Below, piece by piece: positions 24,313-36,459 of a stretch of DNA of 64,000 nucleotides. Numbering within the stretch: the first letter of the stretch is position 1; each line of letters begins with the position of its first letter. The translations under genes were made by a program, and so were the position numbers. Location of the stretch: contig CM027382.1 in the NCBI GenBank assembly GCA_015680905.1, positions 21,487,501-21,551,500 of the forward strand, in the 5' to 3' direction. Below the pieces are notes generated by a model. That model saw only the letters and a program-made list of their open reading frames with translations. It did no database searches and was not told the origin of the DNA. This DNA comes from Coptis chinensis. Taxonomy: Eukaryota > Streptophyta > Magnoliopsida > Ranunculales > Ranunculaceae.

Positions 24313-25730
24313 ATGGACCCATCACTTCAAATGTTAGCAGACCAGATGAAGACACTCCAGGAGGCCTTCATCACCCTGCAACAAGAAAACCAAACAATGC
24401 GCGAACAAGCCACCTCCAACGCTAACAACGGCACTCCAGACGCAGTGTAGAACAATACAGTCACAGCCTTCACCACAACCACCAATCAAAGGTTAGAAGA
24501 CTTCGCCCAAAGGTTGGAGAAGTCAAACGATAAAGCTAGCGCGATCCAGATCGCTCAGAAGATACTCCAGACATACAAGGCATCACCATTCACAATTGAA
24601 ATCAGGGACAAGCAACCTCCCTCAGAGTTCATCCAACCAAAGTTCCCACTATACGACGGTAGCTCGTGTCTAGGCCAGCAAGTAGCTCGTTTTAGCCAGA
24701 CCCTCACACTCTACAGTGCTCCAGATTACGACTACCTGAAGTGCAAACTTTTTCCAGTCCGCCTGAAGGACGGAGCTTTAGAATGGTTCTACACGCTCAC
24801 TCCTGATTCAATCAGCAACTTCGACAAGCTAGCTGAGATGTTCGCAGCAGAGTTCGTCCACAACAGGAAGAAACAAGCCGACCTGTACTCCTTGCTTCAA
24901 CTCAAGCAAGCACATGGCGAGACGATCTGCGTTTTCCTAGGACATTTCAAGAAGGAACTTCTCTCAATGGAGCCGGGCCTAAAGGACAGCTTTGCAACTT
25001 CTGCATTCACCAATGCTCTCCTGGAAGACTCCGACCTAGTGGGGTCTCTAATTTACAACAAGCCAGAACACTTAGACGACCTATACCACAGAATTGACAA
25101 GTACATCAAGTACGAAGAATGGTTGGCCCAGCACAAGGGCAAAGAAGTCTTCGCAGTAAGCGACAAGTGAGGACCCAAAGAAAACAATCACAACACCAAC
25201 AACAATAGCAACAACAACAACAATGGCTCCAGCTCCCACAAGCCCTCCTACACAAAACGGAAATTCTCCAACTTCTCCAGGATGCCAAGCCAGATCCTGA
25301 AGAAGATATATACAACACCATACTTCAAGCCCAACATCAACAAGGTGATCGCCATACCAGAACGTCCATACTACCATTTTCACAAACTCCACCACCATGA
25401 CACCAATGAATATTGGAGCCTCAAGCACTACCTCCAAGACTTAGTAGAAGAGGGCAAATTGAAAGAGTTCCTGCCAGAAAGTGACTTCAGGCATAAGCTG
25501 GATGCCAACCGCCATAGAAGCAGGAGCCAAAGCCATGAACAACCTGCTAACAACAGGAGCAGGAGCATAACAGCCCGACGATCTAAATCTCCAGGTCGGT
25601 CGAGGCACAATAGGAGACAGCACTCCTCCCACCACAATGAGGAAAAGGTAATCAACATGATTACAGACATCTCCAATGACGAACCCTCAAGTCGGGAAAA
25701 GCGCAAACGGGTAGGATCGCTTTAGGAAAT
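24313..25730 (+). pseudogene. gag relic of element 2
   Basis: Begins at ATG 24313 (MDPSLQMLADQMKTLQEAF), about 70 bp after the primer-binding site. The capsid-type core is readable: FIQPKFPLYDGSS, YLKCKLFPVRLKDGALEWFY, FDKLAEMFAAEFV, and LLQLKQAHGETICVFLGHF. This is the usual Tat/Athila Gag layout. The C-terminal third is Arg/Ser-rich (RSRSQSHEQ and RRSKSPGRSRHNRR), as in nucleic-acid-binding Gag tails. Broken. Confidence 0.88.
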
Positions 25731-25759
25731 CTACCACATCTCCCATAAAGCTGAGGTGA

Positions 25760-26320
25760 TCAATCCTACCAACCCTCAAGTAACAACGGTAATTTTATTC
25801 ACCAACAAAGATCTAGACAAGGTGTGCTTACCCACAATGATGCCCTAGTAGTGCACGTCAAAATCAACGAGTGGACAGTCAAAAGAGTCCTCATCGATCT
25901 AGGCAGCTCTTGCGACATACTTTTGTATCAAACATACAAGGACATGTACCTACCAGACTCGGTGATGATAGAATCAAATGCACCACTCTATGGGTTCAAC
26001 GGAGACCGCACATATGCCATTTGAGACGTCATCCTACCAATCTCCATTGGAGAAAAAGCGGACATGGTTAAAATTTCAACACGCTTCAGTGTGATTGATG
26101 TCAAGTTGTCCTACACTGCCATTTTAGGATGACGATGGATTCACAAGATCCAACCAATTCCATGTCCTGCGGTTCCCCGGACCTCGAGGCATCATGGAGC
26201 TCGGAAGCAATCAACTGGAAGCTCACCGATACAATCATGTCAGCACAACAACCACGGCCAAACCTCATGTCGTCGAAGACAAAGACGTGACAAAGAAGCA
26301 AGATCCTTAAGCTTCCAGCC
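25760..26320 (+). pseudogene. Aspartic protease (retropepsin) relic of element 2
   Basis: VHVKINEWTVKRVLIDLGSSCDILL holds the retropepsin-like V-L-I-D-x-G-S-S active-site motif, here DLGSS (normally DTGSS or DxGSS). It is followed by a YGFNGD segment, as in Tat proteases. It lies between gag and RT, as expected. Broken. Confidence 0.8.
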
Positions 26321-26399
26321 CCCTAACATCAGCAGCAGACAAGCTCAAAGGGAAGCAAGCACAAATAGAACCAGGAGAAAAAGTCAATCTAGGCACAGA

Positions 26400-27400
26400 T
26401 GATGACCTAAAATTTGTTTATGTAAGGGCTGATTTAGACCCCAACCTCAAGGAGCAACTTGTCAAATTTCTATCTCTCAATAAAAATGTTTTTGCTTGGT
26501 CGTATATCGATATGCTAGGAATCGACCCTCAGGTCGCTTGCCACAAATTAAATGTCAATCCAAATGTAAAGCCTATCAAACAACGACCTAGGAAGCTTGC
26601 ACTCAAATTTCAAAAAACCATCAACGAAAAGATAGAAAAGCTTAAAAATGTTGGATTCATTAGAGAAGTCGAATACCCGACCTGGCTAGCTAACATCGTA
26701 GCTGTTCCTAAGAAAAATGGTCAGGTACGACTCTGCATAGACTTCACCAACGTAAACAAGCATAACCCCAAGGACAGCTTCCCCCTACCAAGAATTGACA
26801 TACTGGTAGATCAAACTTGCGGACACGAACTCCAATCATTCATGGACGCATACAGTGGGTACAATCATATACCACTTGCAAAGGAAGACTAGGAAAAGAC
26901 GTCCTTCATAACCGAACAAGGAACGTTCTGCTACAACGTCTTACCATTCGGCTTAAAGAACGCAGGTGTAACCTACCAAAGATTGGTCACAAAGATGTTC
27001 AAAGACTTACTGGGCGACACCATGGAAGTCTACATAGACGACATGGTAGTCAAAAGCGAAAAGGCCAGAGATCACATTTCTCACCTGTAAGAAGCCTTTG
27101 AAAGATTTCGCCAAAACAAAATGAAGTTCAACCCAGCAAAATATGTATTTGGGGTAACCTCGGGGAAATTCCTAGGATACCTCGTTTCACAAAGGCGTAT
27201 CGAAGCAAACCCATAACAGATACGAGCTCTCCTTGAAATACCATAACCAACTTCCAAGCAACAAATCTACAAGTTATCTGGCATGGTTTTAGCCCTCAAC
27301 AGATTCATCTCACGTGCATCTGACAAGTGCAGACCATTCCTGCAAACACTGAAGAAAGATGCAACATTCACATGAACAGACAAATGTCATAAAGCTTTTA
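26400..27400 (+). pseudogene. Reverse transcriptase relic of element 2
   Basis: The readable core includes CHKLNVNPNVKPIKQRPRKL, IREVEYPTWLANIVAVPKK, VRLCIDFTNVNKHNPKDSFP, FMDAYSGYNHIPLA and VYIDDMVVK (YIDD catalytic pair). The order and text are those of Ty3/gypsy RT of the Tat/Athila branch. The counterpart of element 1 at 1.8-2.7 kb is closely similar. Broken. Confidence 0.93.
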
Positions 27401-28300
27401 ACGACCTGAAAGCTTACCTATCAACTCCGCCCGTCCTGTCCAAACCAACTAAAGGAGAGACACTGGGGCTTTACCTTGCAACTACCGACTTTGCTATCAA
27501 CTCGGTTCTCTTTTATAAAAATAGGGGATCGAAAAGCCAGTCTACTTCACCAGTAAGACATTGGCATATTCATAAAACATTACCCTCCGATGGAGAAACG
27601 ATGATGTCTTTGTTGTACTCTGCTCGAAAGTTCCGACCTTACTTCCAGGCTCACCGCATCAAGGTCATCACAGATGTACCCATCAAACAAGTCTTGAGTT
27701 CTAGCAACAAAACAACTCGCATGGCTAAATGGGTGAAGAACTAGGAGAGCATCACATCGACTTCATTCCCAGAACGTCTCACAAAGGTCAGGTCATTGCT
27801 GATTTCTTGGCAGACTTCCCCGTCGAAAATGTCAACTGGGAACCCAAGCCAATTACTTCATTTCATCAACCAACCACCCCAGACACATGGCACCTCTACG
27901 TAGATGGAGCGTACAATAATAGCGGTAGTAGACTAGGGGCTGTGTTAACTTTACCAGAAGGAACACAGCTACAAAAGTCAATCAAGATCAATTTTGCAAC
28001 ATCCAACAACGAAGTGGAATATGAAGCATTAATCACAGGCCTCCGCATGGCACAGCAACTACAAGTACAAAAACTCAAAGCTCACAATGACTCACAGCTA
28101 ATCGTCAAACAAATCACCAAAGAGTATGTCACAAACGGAACAAATCTAGCCAAATATGCTTAGGTCGTCAATGACATTATCAGCTCGTTCAGAACATTCT
28201 CCTTGGAACACATTCCCCGGGAAGACAACAGACATGTAGACAGTTTGGCTTTCTTAGCCTCGAAAACCTAAGAGGCATGTCCCAGCACAGTCTATATTGA
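27400..28300 (+). pseudogene. RNase H region relic of element 2
   Basis: Includes the RT-linked RNase H remnant, then a second RNase H-like domain: WHLYVDGAYNNSGSRLGAVL (catalytic D in VDGA), INFATSNNEVEYEALITGL (catalytic E) and AHNDSQLIVKQITKEY (catalytic D). Tat-lineage elements are known to carry such an additional RNase H. Broken as a whole, but the three acidic residues of the second domain can be seen. Confidence 0.85.
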
Positions 28301-28399
28301 CATCCTGGAAAGGCCGCCTACCAACAAGAAAGTGTCAACAGCCTCACAAACTTTCAGCCCTCATCCGAAGAAGAGATCACTCAATCTTGGATAGGCCCA

Positions 28400-29612
28400 T
28401 TTTTTAAATTTATCCTACATGGGGAGCTCCCAGCAGAAGCAAAGAATGCTCATGCCATAAAATTTCGAGCTCCAAAATACACCATAATTAATGGACGATT
28501 ATTCTGTAAATCCGCAGGAGGACCCCACCTAAGGTGCATAACTCCACGCGAAGGCCAACTCATCTTCGACGAAATTCACAAAGGTGAATGTGGCAACCAC
28601 ACAGGAGCACGATATCTGGCTCATAAAGCAATCGCCCAAGGGTATTATTGGTCAGGCATGCACATCAAGGCAAAAAAAGTACGTTCTCAGATGCCACCAA
28701 TGTCAAACATTATTTGGACACAACCATCTAAGTCTGGCATGAGAATTGATCAATGTAGCCAGCCCATGGCCCTTTCATATGTGGGGGCCAAACATCATGG
28801 GACCATTCATTCCACAAAAGAAAACATGACTCAAATACGTCCTAGCAGCCACAAATTACTTCACCAAATGGGTTGAAGCAATCCTACTAGTTCAAGCCAA
28901 AGAAGTCCACGTCATCAACTTCATATGGACTAATATCATCACAAGATTTGATCTACCCCACACCCTTGTCATGGACAACGGAACCCAATTTCCTGGATCA
29001 CAAGTCAAGACATTTCTACAAAAATGGTGCATCATTCAAGCATTTTCTACACCTAGATATGCCCAAAACATTGGTCAGGTAGAGACTACCAACAAATCAA
29101 TCAAAGAAAATCTCCAAAAAAAGTTGGAGAGCAAGAAAAGTCAATGGCCAGAACAACTCGAGAACATTCTATGGGCATACAGGACAACAGCCAGAGCCAG
29201 TACCAATGAGTCTCCTTTCACACTTTGCTTCGAAACAGAAGCAGTCATACCATCAGAGCTCACAATCACAACTACACGATCTGACATCATCGAATCAAGA
29301 GACGATGACAATATCTTGGCAAAAGAAGTCGATCTCCTAGAAGAGCGAAAGGAAACAACTGCAATATCCCTAGCTCGGTACCACCAAACAATCCAACGAT
29401 CTTACAACAAGAAGGTCGTCCCAAGATCTTTCCAAGCTAGTGACTTAGTCCTCAAAAAGACATTAGCTCCAGCCAAGCTCGACCCAACATGGGAAGGCCC
29501 CTACATTGTTGACAAAGTCGTGGGAAATAGAGCATACTGGATCAAAACTCAGCTCGGTGATATGCTTCCCCAACCTTGGAACATAGCTCTCCTCAAGCAA
29601 TTTTATCAATAA
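28400..29612 (+). pseudogene. Integrase relic of element 2
   Basis: A zinc-finger-like HHCC region is readable near 28.56-28.72 kb. The catalytic core continues with MDNGTQF (second Asp) and STPRYAQNIGQVETTNKSIK (Glu). The C-terminal part has WAYRTTARASTNESPFTL, FQASDLVLKK and LDPTWEGPYIVDKVVGNRAYW, and ends LLKQFYQ. No chromodomain follows, in line with a non-chromovirus (Tat) element. Broken. Confidence 0.9.
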
Positions 29613-29759
29613 TCTTTCTCCAGATATATCAATCAATATGAATAAAATTTCATCAGCATTTCGCGTACAAATGTCACCTTTGCATTACATGAGTACCACG
29701 TATCTTGCACTAAGCTACCCGATCTGGGACATCACAATGTCAAATAGTATACCAAAGCT

Positions 29760-30060
29760 GGAGCTAAGAACGACCCAACTACAATTACCACGCAGTGGTT
29801 AATTACCAATCACATCCAACCCAAGGTCCCCCAAAAGGACCCTAAATCAACTTAACACCAACGCCAGGATTAAGCATGATTCAACTGTAATTGCCACGTA
29901 ATTATCAGTCAAATACAAACATAATGGACCCCCAAAAGGACCCAAATGCCAACTTAAGGCCTTTGAAAAGGGTTAAGTTCGGCTCAAGTATAACTACCAT
30001 TCAAAGGCTAGTTATCAGTCAATAAAAGGTTCCCCCAAAAGGAACGACCCAATCAAGACA
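29760..30060 (+). repeat. About 100-bp tandem repeat, three units, in the 3' spacer of element 2
   Basis: Three units recur every 100-102 bp. They are marked by near-palindromic GGTCCCCCAAAAGGACC, GGACCCCCAAAAGGACC and GGTTCCCCCAAAAGGAAC, each with an AATTATCAGTCAA- or GTTATCAGTC-type segment before it. It lies between integrase and the antisense ORF. Tandem repeats at this place are known in Tat elements and can seed satellites. Confidence 0.7.
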
Positions 30061-30492
30061 CACGAGGAGACCTAGGTGACAGCTACGCTCATCTAATCAG
30101 GTCATGAACCAAACAATTACGACCTTCGAACATTAGATGATCTACCACAGTTCAACAGGTCGTCAAAATCTGCTACTATGCAGCACAGAGCGTCAAACAA
30201 TAAGTCAAAACACATGAAAAACAATCACACGCATGCAAATTCAAAGATAATATCAATGCAGAACAAGTAAGTAATTTAAATATTTTACTTCTCACAAAAT
30301 TTGGTTAGATACTAGAGGCCCCCAAGTTATCCCAGGAAAATGACCTCAGCATCCCCCATTAAAAAATAGAAGTATCAGTATCAATCACAAAAGAGAATAT
30401 TATTTAAGCACATCATCCACCACCACTCAAAATCACAAAGAAGAACAAGATCAATTGACACAAGAAAGATTCTCCACATTCAAGGGATCTAG

Positions 30493-31307
30493 TTAGCAAC
30501 CCTCTTCACCAACAGAGCTGCTGGCCGGATCACCACTTGCATTCAGCACTTCGGTGGCAACATCTTCAACAGGCTGAGCAGCAGGAGCATCACCAAGGTT
30601 GGATGGTAGATCAGGTCGTCTACTAACATTTACAACAGCACTATCCACAGCCAGTATTGCAGCCCCACTTTCGACCGACCTCTTGAGGGTTTTGTATTTA
30701 CGTTCTAGTTCCATGTAGTCATCCACTAGAACATAAACATCCCCACTCTCTACCAAATCGACTAGGTCATTGTATTCTTTTTGAGCTCTTTCAGCAACAT
30801 TCTGCACTCGCTTGGTCTCATTAACCCAATGTTGAACCTCCACCTTAGAAGCATCAAGTGTTGGTTGCAGCAAGGCCACCTTCCCAGCCAAATCCCCGAC
30901 CTGCAACCTCACCCTCGTCACTTCAGCCCTCTCCACCTGTTGCACAACCACCAACTTGTCAAAAGCCTCCTTGGCCGCATCCAACTCATTCTTGTACAGG
31001 TCAGAGATAGTGGTCATCTCCCTCAGCTTCCTGTACATGGCCAAAACCTGACAAACCAACAAAATAAGTCAAATCGGAAAGATACTAGGAAAGCACAAAC
31101 ACAGATTGGATGGACACTTACGAAGCACAAGGAGTGATCCAAATCTCTCAGGTTCTCCCCAAATCCTTCCTAGTCTCCAGCTAGAGCATGTCCCCATCCA
31201 GAGCAATACTCTCCAGCAGCCCTCCAGCAATTAATGAAAACTTGAAACTATAATCAAAGTTCTTCACTAGGTTGGTCAACCCACTCACTGGGTTGTAGTA
31301 GCTGACC
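30493..31307 (-). pseudogene. Antisense ORF of element 2, C-terminal coiled-coil part
   Basis: Minus-strand open frame of 189 codons (31062-30493). It is rich in Leu, Glu, Lys and Ala with heptad-like spacing (MYRKLREMTTISDLYKNELD, ERAEVTRVRLQVGDLAGKVA) and ends with an acidic/Ser tail, so a coiled-coil C-terminus is likely. The other part of the same antisense ORF lies beyond the nested element, at 40044-41390. Antisense ORFs between pol and the 3' LTR are known in Tat elements. Function unknown. Confidence 0.7.
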
Positions 31308-31312
31308 AACCT

Positions 31313-34300
31313 GTCACACCCCGAATTTCGACAGAATTCGGAAAAACACTATTTGTCCCCGACTCTTCGATCTCCGAGGTGTGACGCACTCTCCACTTCC
31401 AAAAACCCATAAACAGTTTAAAATATGCGGATAATTAAAAACCAATAAAAATTTTAACTTAAACAACCATCATCTTCATTACCAAAAACAATTTACAAAA
31501 TGAAAATGCAAATAATATTATCTCAACTGAAAATCTATATCACCTCAAGGGAAAACAAAACTTATCCCGAGATGAACGCTTAACGAAAACCACAAGCAAA
31601 GAACCGATCTTCTTCAACACTAAACTCGCCAAAACTTATCAACTATGTTCATTGAATGAACACCCCGATAAGCAAACATGCAAATCGGGATTGATTATAA
31701 ACAATCTTGGTGTGAGTAGCTAAAAAATATAACATATAATTATACATATATATATACACAATCCAAACGCAGTTAGTTCCTCCATCGAGGCGCTTTAACT
31801 TTCAACCACTAATATAACATCCTTAAGAATACTAATTAAAAGGGGTAGTTCCTCCATTGAGGCCTTTTAACTTCACACTAACCACACAACAAACTATACT
31901 CATAATAAATAAGGCATGTAGTTCCTCCATCGGAATTTTAGGTTCAACTAAACAAATAACCAACCAAACATATTATATACATTCATCTATTTAAAGATAC
32001 ATCATTAACCAAGATATTACCATAATTATATTATTTCAGCTTTCTTCGCGTGTCCCTAAAATCACGCCGTATCTATGTCTTACCTAGTTTCCTGGCTACC
32101 ACAATCGCGAACCCAACGCCGAACATGTACATCCACATGCCTCCCTTTACATAATGAGCCACTCCGTATGTGAACCACCTCGAGCGGGATGCCATGTAAA
32201 TCCTCACACGGAAGCCAAATCTATGTAAGCACCGCCACTATTCGCATAAAATATCATGCATCATCGTTCTATTTTCTTAACGGAATAATCAGCCACTATT
32301 CATTCGCCTCGGGAGAGGTCAGAAAAAGGCCATTCAAATTTTAATCGAAACGCCGGAAAGGTCGCCCGAAGGCCATTCAAATTTTAACCCAAACGCCGTA
32401 GGGCCAATCACACATGAGTTGTGGTAGTCAGGTTCTAGGATTTTCGTTATGTAATTTATTCAAATGTCATACATTAATGACTCATAAACATTTCTACTAT
32501 ATCACGTGCAGGTCAATTACCTTATTGCACTAAGCCACAATCTCTAGAAATATCTCAATATATCTCATAACCATAATTCATTCTTTCACGTGCCAATATA
32601 TTATTGCACTACGCCACAATCCCGTGGGCAAATATTCACCGATACTATATTAGCATCTCACATATAAAATAATGGAGTGTATATACATTTCTCCAAGATA
32701 TTGCATTAATATAAATATCCCAGCATATTATATCATGTCACAATGCTTCAACGTATCGCATACATTTTTATTATAACGTATTAGGAATATAATATCTCCT
32801 AACATCTCAATATCGTCACGTGTCAAAAATACACAATATAAATGTCAAATCTTTATTAGATAATGACAACCAAATATATACAAGCTTCCACAGCATTTTA
32901 TTACTATATGTGTCCATATAATATACACATAAACGAGCACAAATAAACAAATTCCACATACCCACAATCAAAGCCCAAATATGTATATGTTTTTACACAC
33001 TACTCACGCCAAATCTAAATTAGATAATGACCAACCAAGTTATACAATATCCGGATAATACATTATTACTATATTTGTCCATATAAACAAACATATGAAA
33101 ACTGGAAAAGTCAACATTCACAACCAACGGTCAAAACCAAAGTCAACGGTCAACGGTCAAAGGTCAACACCTCATGGTCAAGGTCAAACTCAACATGTCA
33201 TGGTCAAAGTCAAACTGTCATCGTCAAAGTCAAAGGTGAAAGTCAACCGTCCATGGTCAAAGGTCATAGTCAACCGTCAAAAGTCAACGGTCGATGGTCA
33301 AAGTCAAACTGTCCTAGTCAAAGTCAAACTGTCCTAGTCAAAGTCAAACTGTCGTTTTCGTGTTCGACAGGTTCATGGTCATAGCCATGGGTCATGGCTA
33401 AGGGCAAAGGTGCATGGCTCATGACCACGGTCCTGGTTCGGACCCAACTGGCCAAGCCCAAACCTTAGAACCCGAAAGTCTAAAAGTCCACTTATTTATT
33501 CTACCGACCCTAATTGGATCTATTTTAAGTCCTATGGATCGCCTCGACAATATTAGAAACGGGCCCAAAACTTATAATCGAATCGCCCAAATGGTTAAGT
33601 GGTTCGGTCCAAAAATAAAACAAAGAGAATCGCCCAACATAACTAATGTGGTCCTAAAATTAAACGAAATTTCGCCCAACTATGAAATTTTCGCCAAGCC
33701 AATAAAACATTTCGCCCAACAACTTAAAATGAAATGGCCCAACCACTAAACAAACTAGGCCCAAACAAAACCAAATGGTCGGCCCAACCAAAACCAAAGA
33801 CTTTGGCCCAAGGCCCAACCGAACTTTATCGTTCATCATCTCTCCCAAATTCTCCTCCTCCGGCCAAACTAAACCGCCACCACCAAACCGATCGTCCTCC
33901 CCTTTCAACACATCGGTTATGCCACAAATCGAAAACCCACCAACTTTAATACACCCAACAACTCGATTTGCTAACTCCACCTCCTACCTCCAAACTAGAT
34001 CTAAAAACTTTATCACGCATTAATGGCCGGCCTCAAGCTTCCAAATGCTCCACCCAACCGCCACACACAAACCTCAAACACACCCCTCACAACCAACCAT
34101 CAACCCATCACCACAAAAAACACAACAACCCATTTAAACCCAGAAAAACAGCCCAACACCGGGGCCATTAACGCTTCCAAGCTTCATCCGCCCCCACTCT
34201 CCAAAGACCCAATCGACAGCCCCTCATCCCTCAATCAAACCTCATAACCCACCAAGCAAACAACAACAATCGTATGGCAAGACCAAGTCGAGGTCGCTAC

Positions 34301-34906
34301 TTCCATTAACTGTTAAGTTTTCCGATGGGGGTTCAACATCCCACCCAATTTCAACCAATCAACCAATATAACGACCCCTAATCACAGCTTTAATCAACAC
34401 CCTTCCCATACACAACAAAACAGTTCAAACACAAGAAAAAAAAATACGAGAAAATGAAAGATGGATGTAATACGTAACATGGTTTTGACGCATAATCGAT
34501 TGCGGTAAAACACGGAAAACACGAAAAATAAACTACTCACAAAACAGGTTTTATTTGGGTAGAAAATTCAGTAAAATCTAAACCGATGAAAATCATAGTT
34601 TTGAAAGTGGTGAGAGCTAACTCTACTCACCAGATTAGAACTCAACGTCGCCCAAACCGTTGTGCTCCAATGCTCCTAAGAAACAAGCTTCAAAGCTCGC
34701 CTCCATCCATTTTTAATTATTCTATTCTCCAGAACCCTATTTTTCTAGAAAAATGTGTTTATATACTTGGGTCCCAAACCCAAGCCTAACACCGACTCGG
34801 GCCCAAAACCAGCCCACGATCCCGAGTCCAATCCAATTTAATTTTGAAAATAAATAAATAAATAATTAATAAATAGAAAAATACGATTTTAAAAATCACG
34901 CAAGCA
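31313..34906 (-). repeat. 3' LTR of the giant-LTR element
   Basis: About 3.6 kb. It starts (plus strand) TGTCACACCCCG after the CAACC duplication. The inner end is approximate because it differs from the outer end of the other LTR. Contains the W-box array at 33104-33351 and, toward the inner end, a proline/threonine-rich-looking but non-coding CCACC-rich stretch. Confidence 0.85.
33104..33351 (-). promoter_or_regulatory. Dense TTGAC (W-box core) array in the 3' LTR
   Basis: About 23 copies of GTCAA on the plus strand (TTGAC on the element's sense strand) in about 250 bp, mostly as GGTCAA or AGTCAA. TTGAC(C/T) is the WRKY binding core. No regular period, though AGTCAAACTGTCCT recurs at 20-bp steps near the end. 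Regulatory activity is an inference. Confidence 0.5.
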
Positions 34907-34932
34907 TACCTATATATACACATATTCAAAAA

Positions 34933-34951
34933 GAATCTCGTCCCGAGATTC
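34933..34951 (-). other. Tekay-like pol-end palindrome
   Basis: GAATCTCGTCCCGAGATTC, an 8-bp inverted repeat around TCC. In chromoviruses of the Tekay/Del type a similar G/A-rich GGACGA palindrome sits at the end of pol just before the polypurine tract. Here it lies about 25 bp from the 3' LTR. Confidence 0.45.
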
Positions 34952-35627
34952 GAAAAGTAAAGCTATACGAACAAAACGTTGGTTATTAACTTAGAACCTA
35001 TACAAGAATGCACGTTGATTAAACTTAAACAAGATAACATGGATATTAATTATTTTAAATAATACCCGAATATATATCCTCATGCCATTACAAAATCTAT
35101 TACGTTTTTTAACTGCCTATATTAAAACAAATTATTACATGGCCACTTAAACACAAGACAAATATATCATATCTTTTTAGCATGCAATTTCTTGACACGT
35201 AGCAAACTCTACGAAAAATATTCTACTTAACTAATCAATAATATGGGGTAAGTTCATCCCGGTATAAAACATTATGGAGTTTTCATTATCATGCATAAAA
35301 GAAAATTAGTGTCTTAACACACTTAAAACAAAATGTCACTCATGTCATTGATACTACAATAAAACTTTATATTTACTTTAGTCATGCTCTCATAAATATT
35401 AAATTTAAAACAACCCTTGAATCCTAATTCATGCTTGCAACTGGATCAAATATAGCACGTATCCAAAAAATAATATTTCATATTCATCTATCAAAATCAT
35501 ATAGACTGAAACAAAACAATTCAGAATAAATACTCGAATATGCAAAAATCATGTGAAACTAATTTAACGATATTAATCAATCATATACGCACGGTAATAG
35601 TTCACCTATATACAATAATGTAAAAAT

Positions 35628-35817
35628 GTGTATACGCAAGTATACACCTCTCAAAAAGAATACACGTGTATACGCAAGTATACACTTCTCAAAAAGAACA
35701 CACGTGTATACGCCAGTATACACATCTCAAAAAGAATACACGTATATACGCAAGTATACACGTCTCAAAAAGAATACACGTGTATACGCAAGTATACACA
35801 TCTCAAAAAGAATACAC
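35628..35817. repeat. 38-bp minisatellite, five units, each with a perfect hairpin
   Basis: Five direct 38-bp units in the short interior of the giant-LTR element. Each has GTGTATAC-GCAA-GTATACAC (8-bp perfect arms in most units) followed by an 18-bp linker (CTCAAAAAGAATACAC core). The linker end and the next arm together form a second palindrome, ACACGTGT. Units differ at only one to three positions. Confidence 0.95.
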
Positions 35818-36442
35818 GTATATTTTATTATTATATTCAATCTATTTCTAACTAATCACCTCTAACAGATTAATCTCTTATACTTTAAAATACTATTCAT
35901 CCATTAAAGTGTACGAGTGAGGCGAGATAGTTCCTCCAACACCGAGGCAATTAGTTCCTTACTCAGTACGTCACAAAGCCATCAGATAATACAACTCATT
36001 CAATATAGATTAAATATCTTATTATTTCTTGAATAATAACATGACACTCAAATACAACGTTCACAGACATGTTATCGCACTTAATCCATAACCCATGTGA
36101 AAATGATCACCAACAATAAAACAACATTATAGCAGCACACATCATTTTGATCAAATCCATTAATATTTAACATATTACACATATAACCACTCATCATATG
36201 ATAAGGAAAAATAAAAGCATTCCATATGCACTCCACAAGAGTAACTAATATAAATATACACCTCACACGTACAAACAAATCAAGAAAAATATTGACTCTT
36301 TTTGTTTTTATATCTCTTTCATTTTATTTGTAAAAAGAAAACAACTAGCGGAAATAGTTTTGAAAATAATACTCCTTAAACACTACCCATAAACCACGAT
36401 CCGAGAATCACCTAGACTCACCTAAGTCTAAGCTAACCAAAT

Positions 36443-36454
36443 GCTCCGATACCA
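36443..36454 (-). other. Primer-binding site of the giant-LTR element
   Basis: Minus strand TGGTATCGGAGC, one mismatch from the initiator-Met tRNA site TGGTATCAGAGC used by many plant LTR elements. It lies 5 bp from the 5' LTR. Confidence 0.8.
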
Positions 36455-36459
36455 AATCA

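Noticed and set aside
24514-25725. Minus-strand open frames opposite gag of element 2 (Val/Cys-rich)
   Set aside because: Antisense shadows of the gag coding region.
35628-35817. CRISPR-like array
   Set aside because: Units are direct tandem repeats with no unique spacers, in a plant retroelement; it is a minisatellite.
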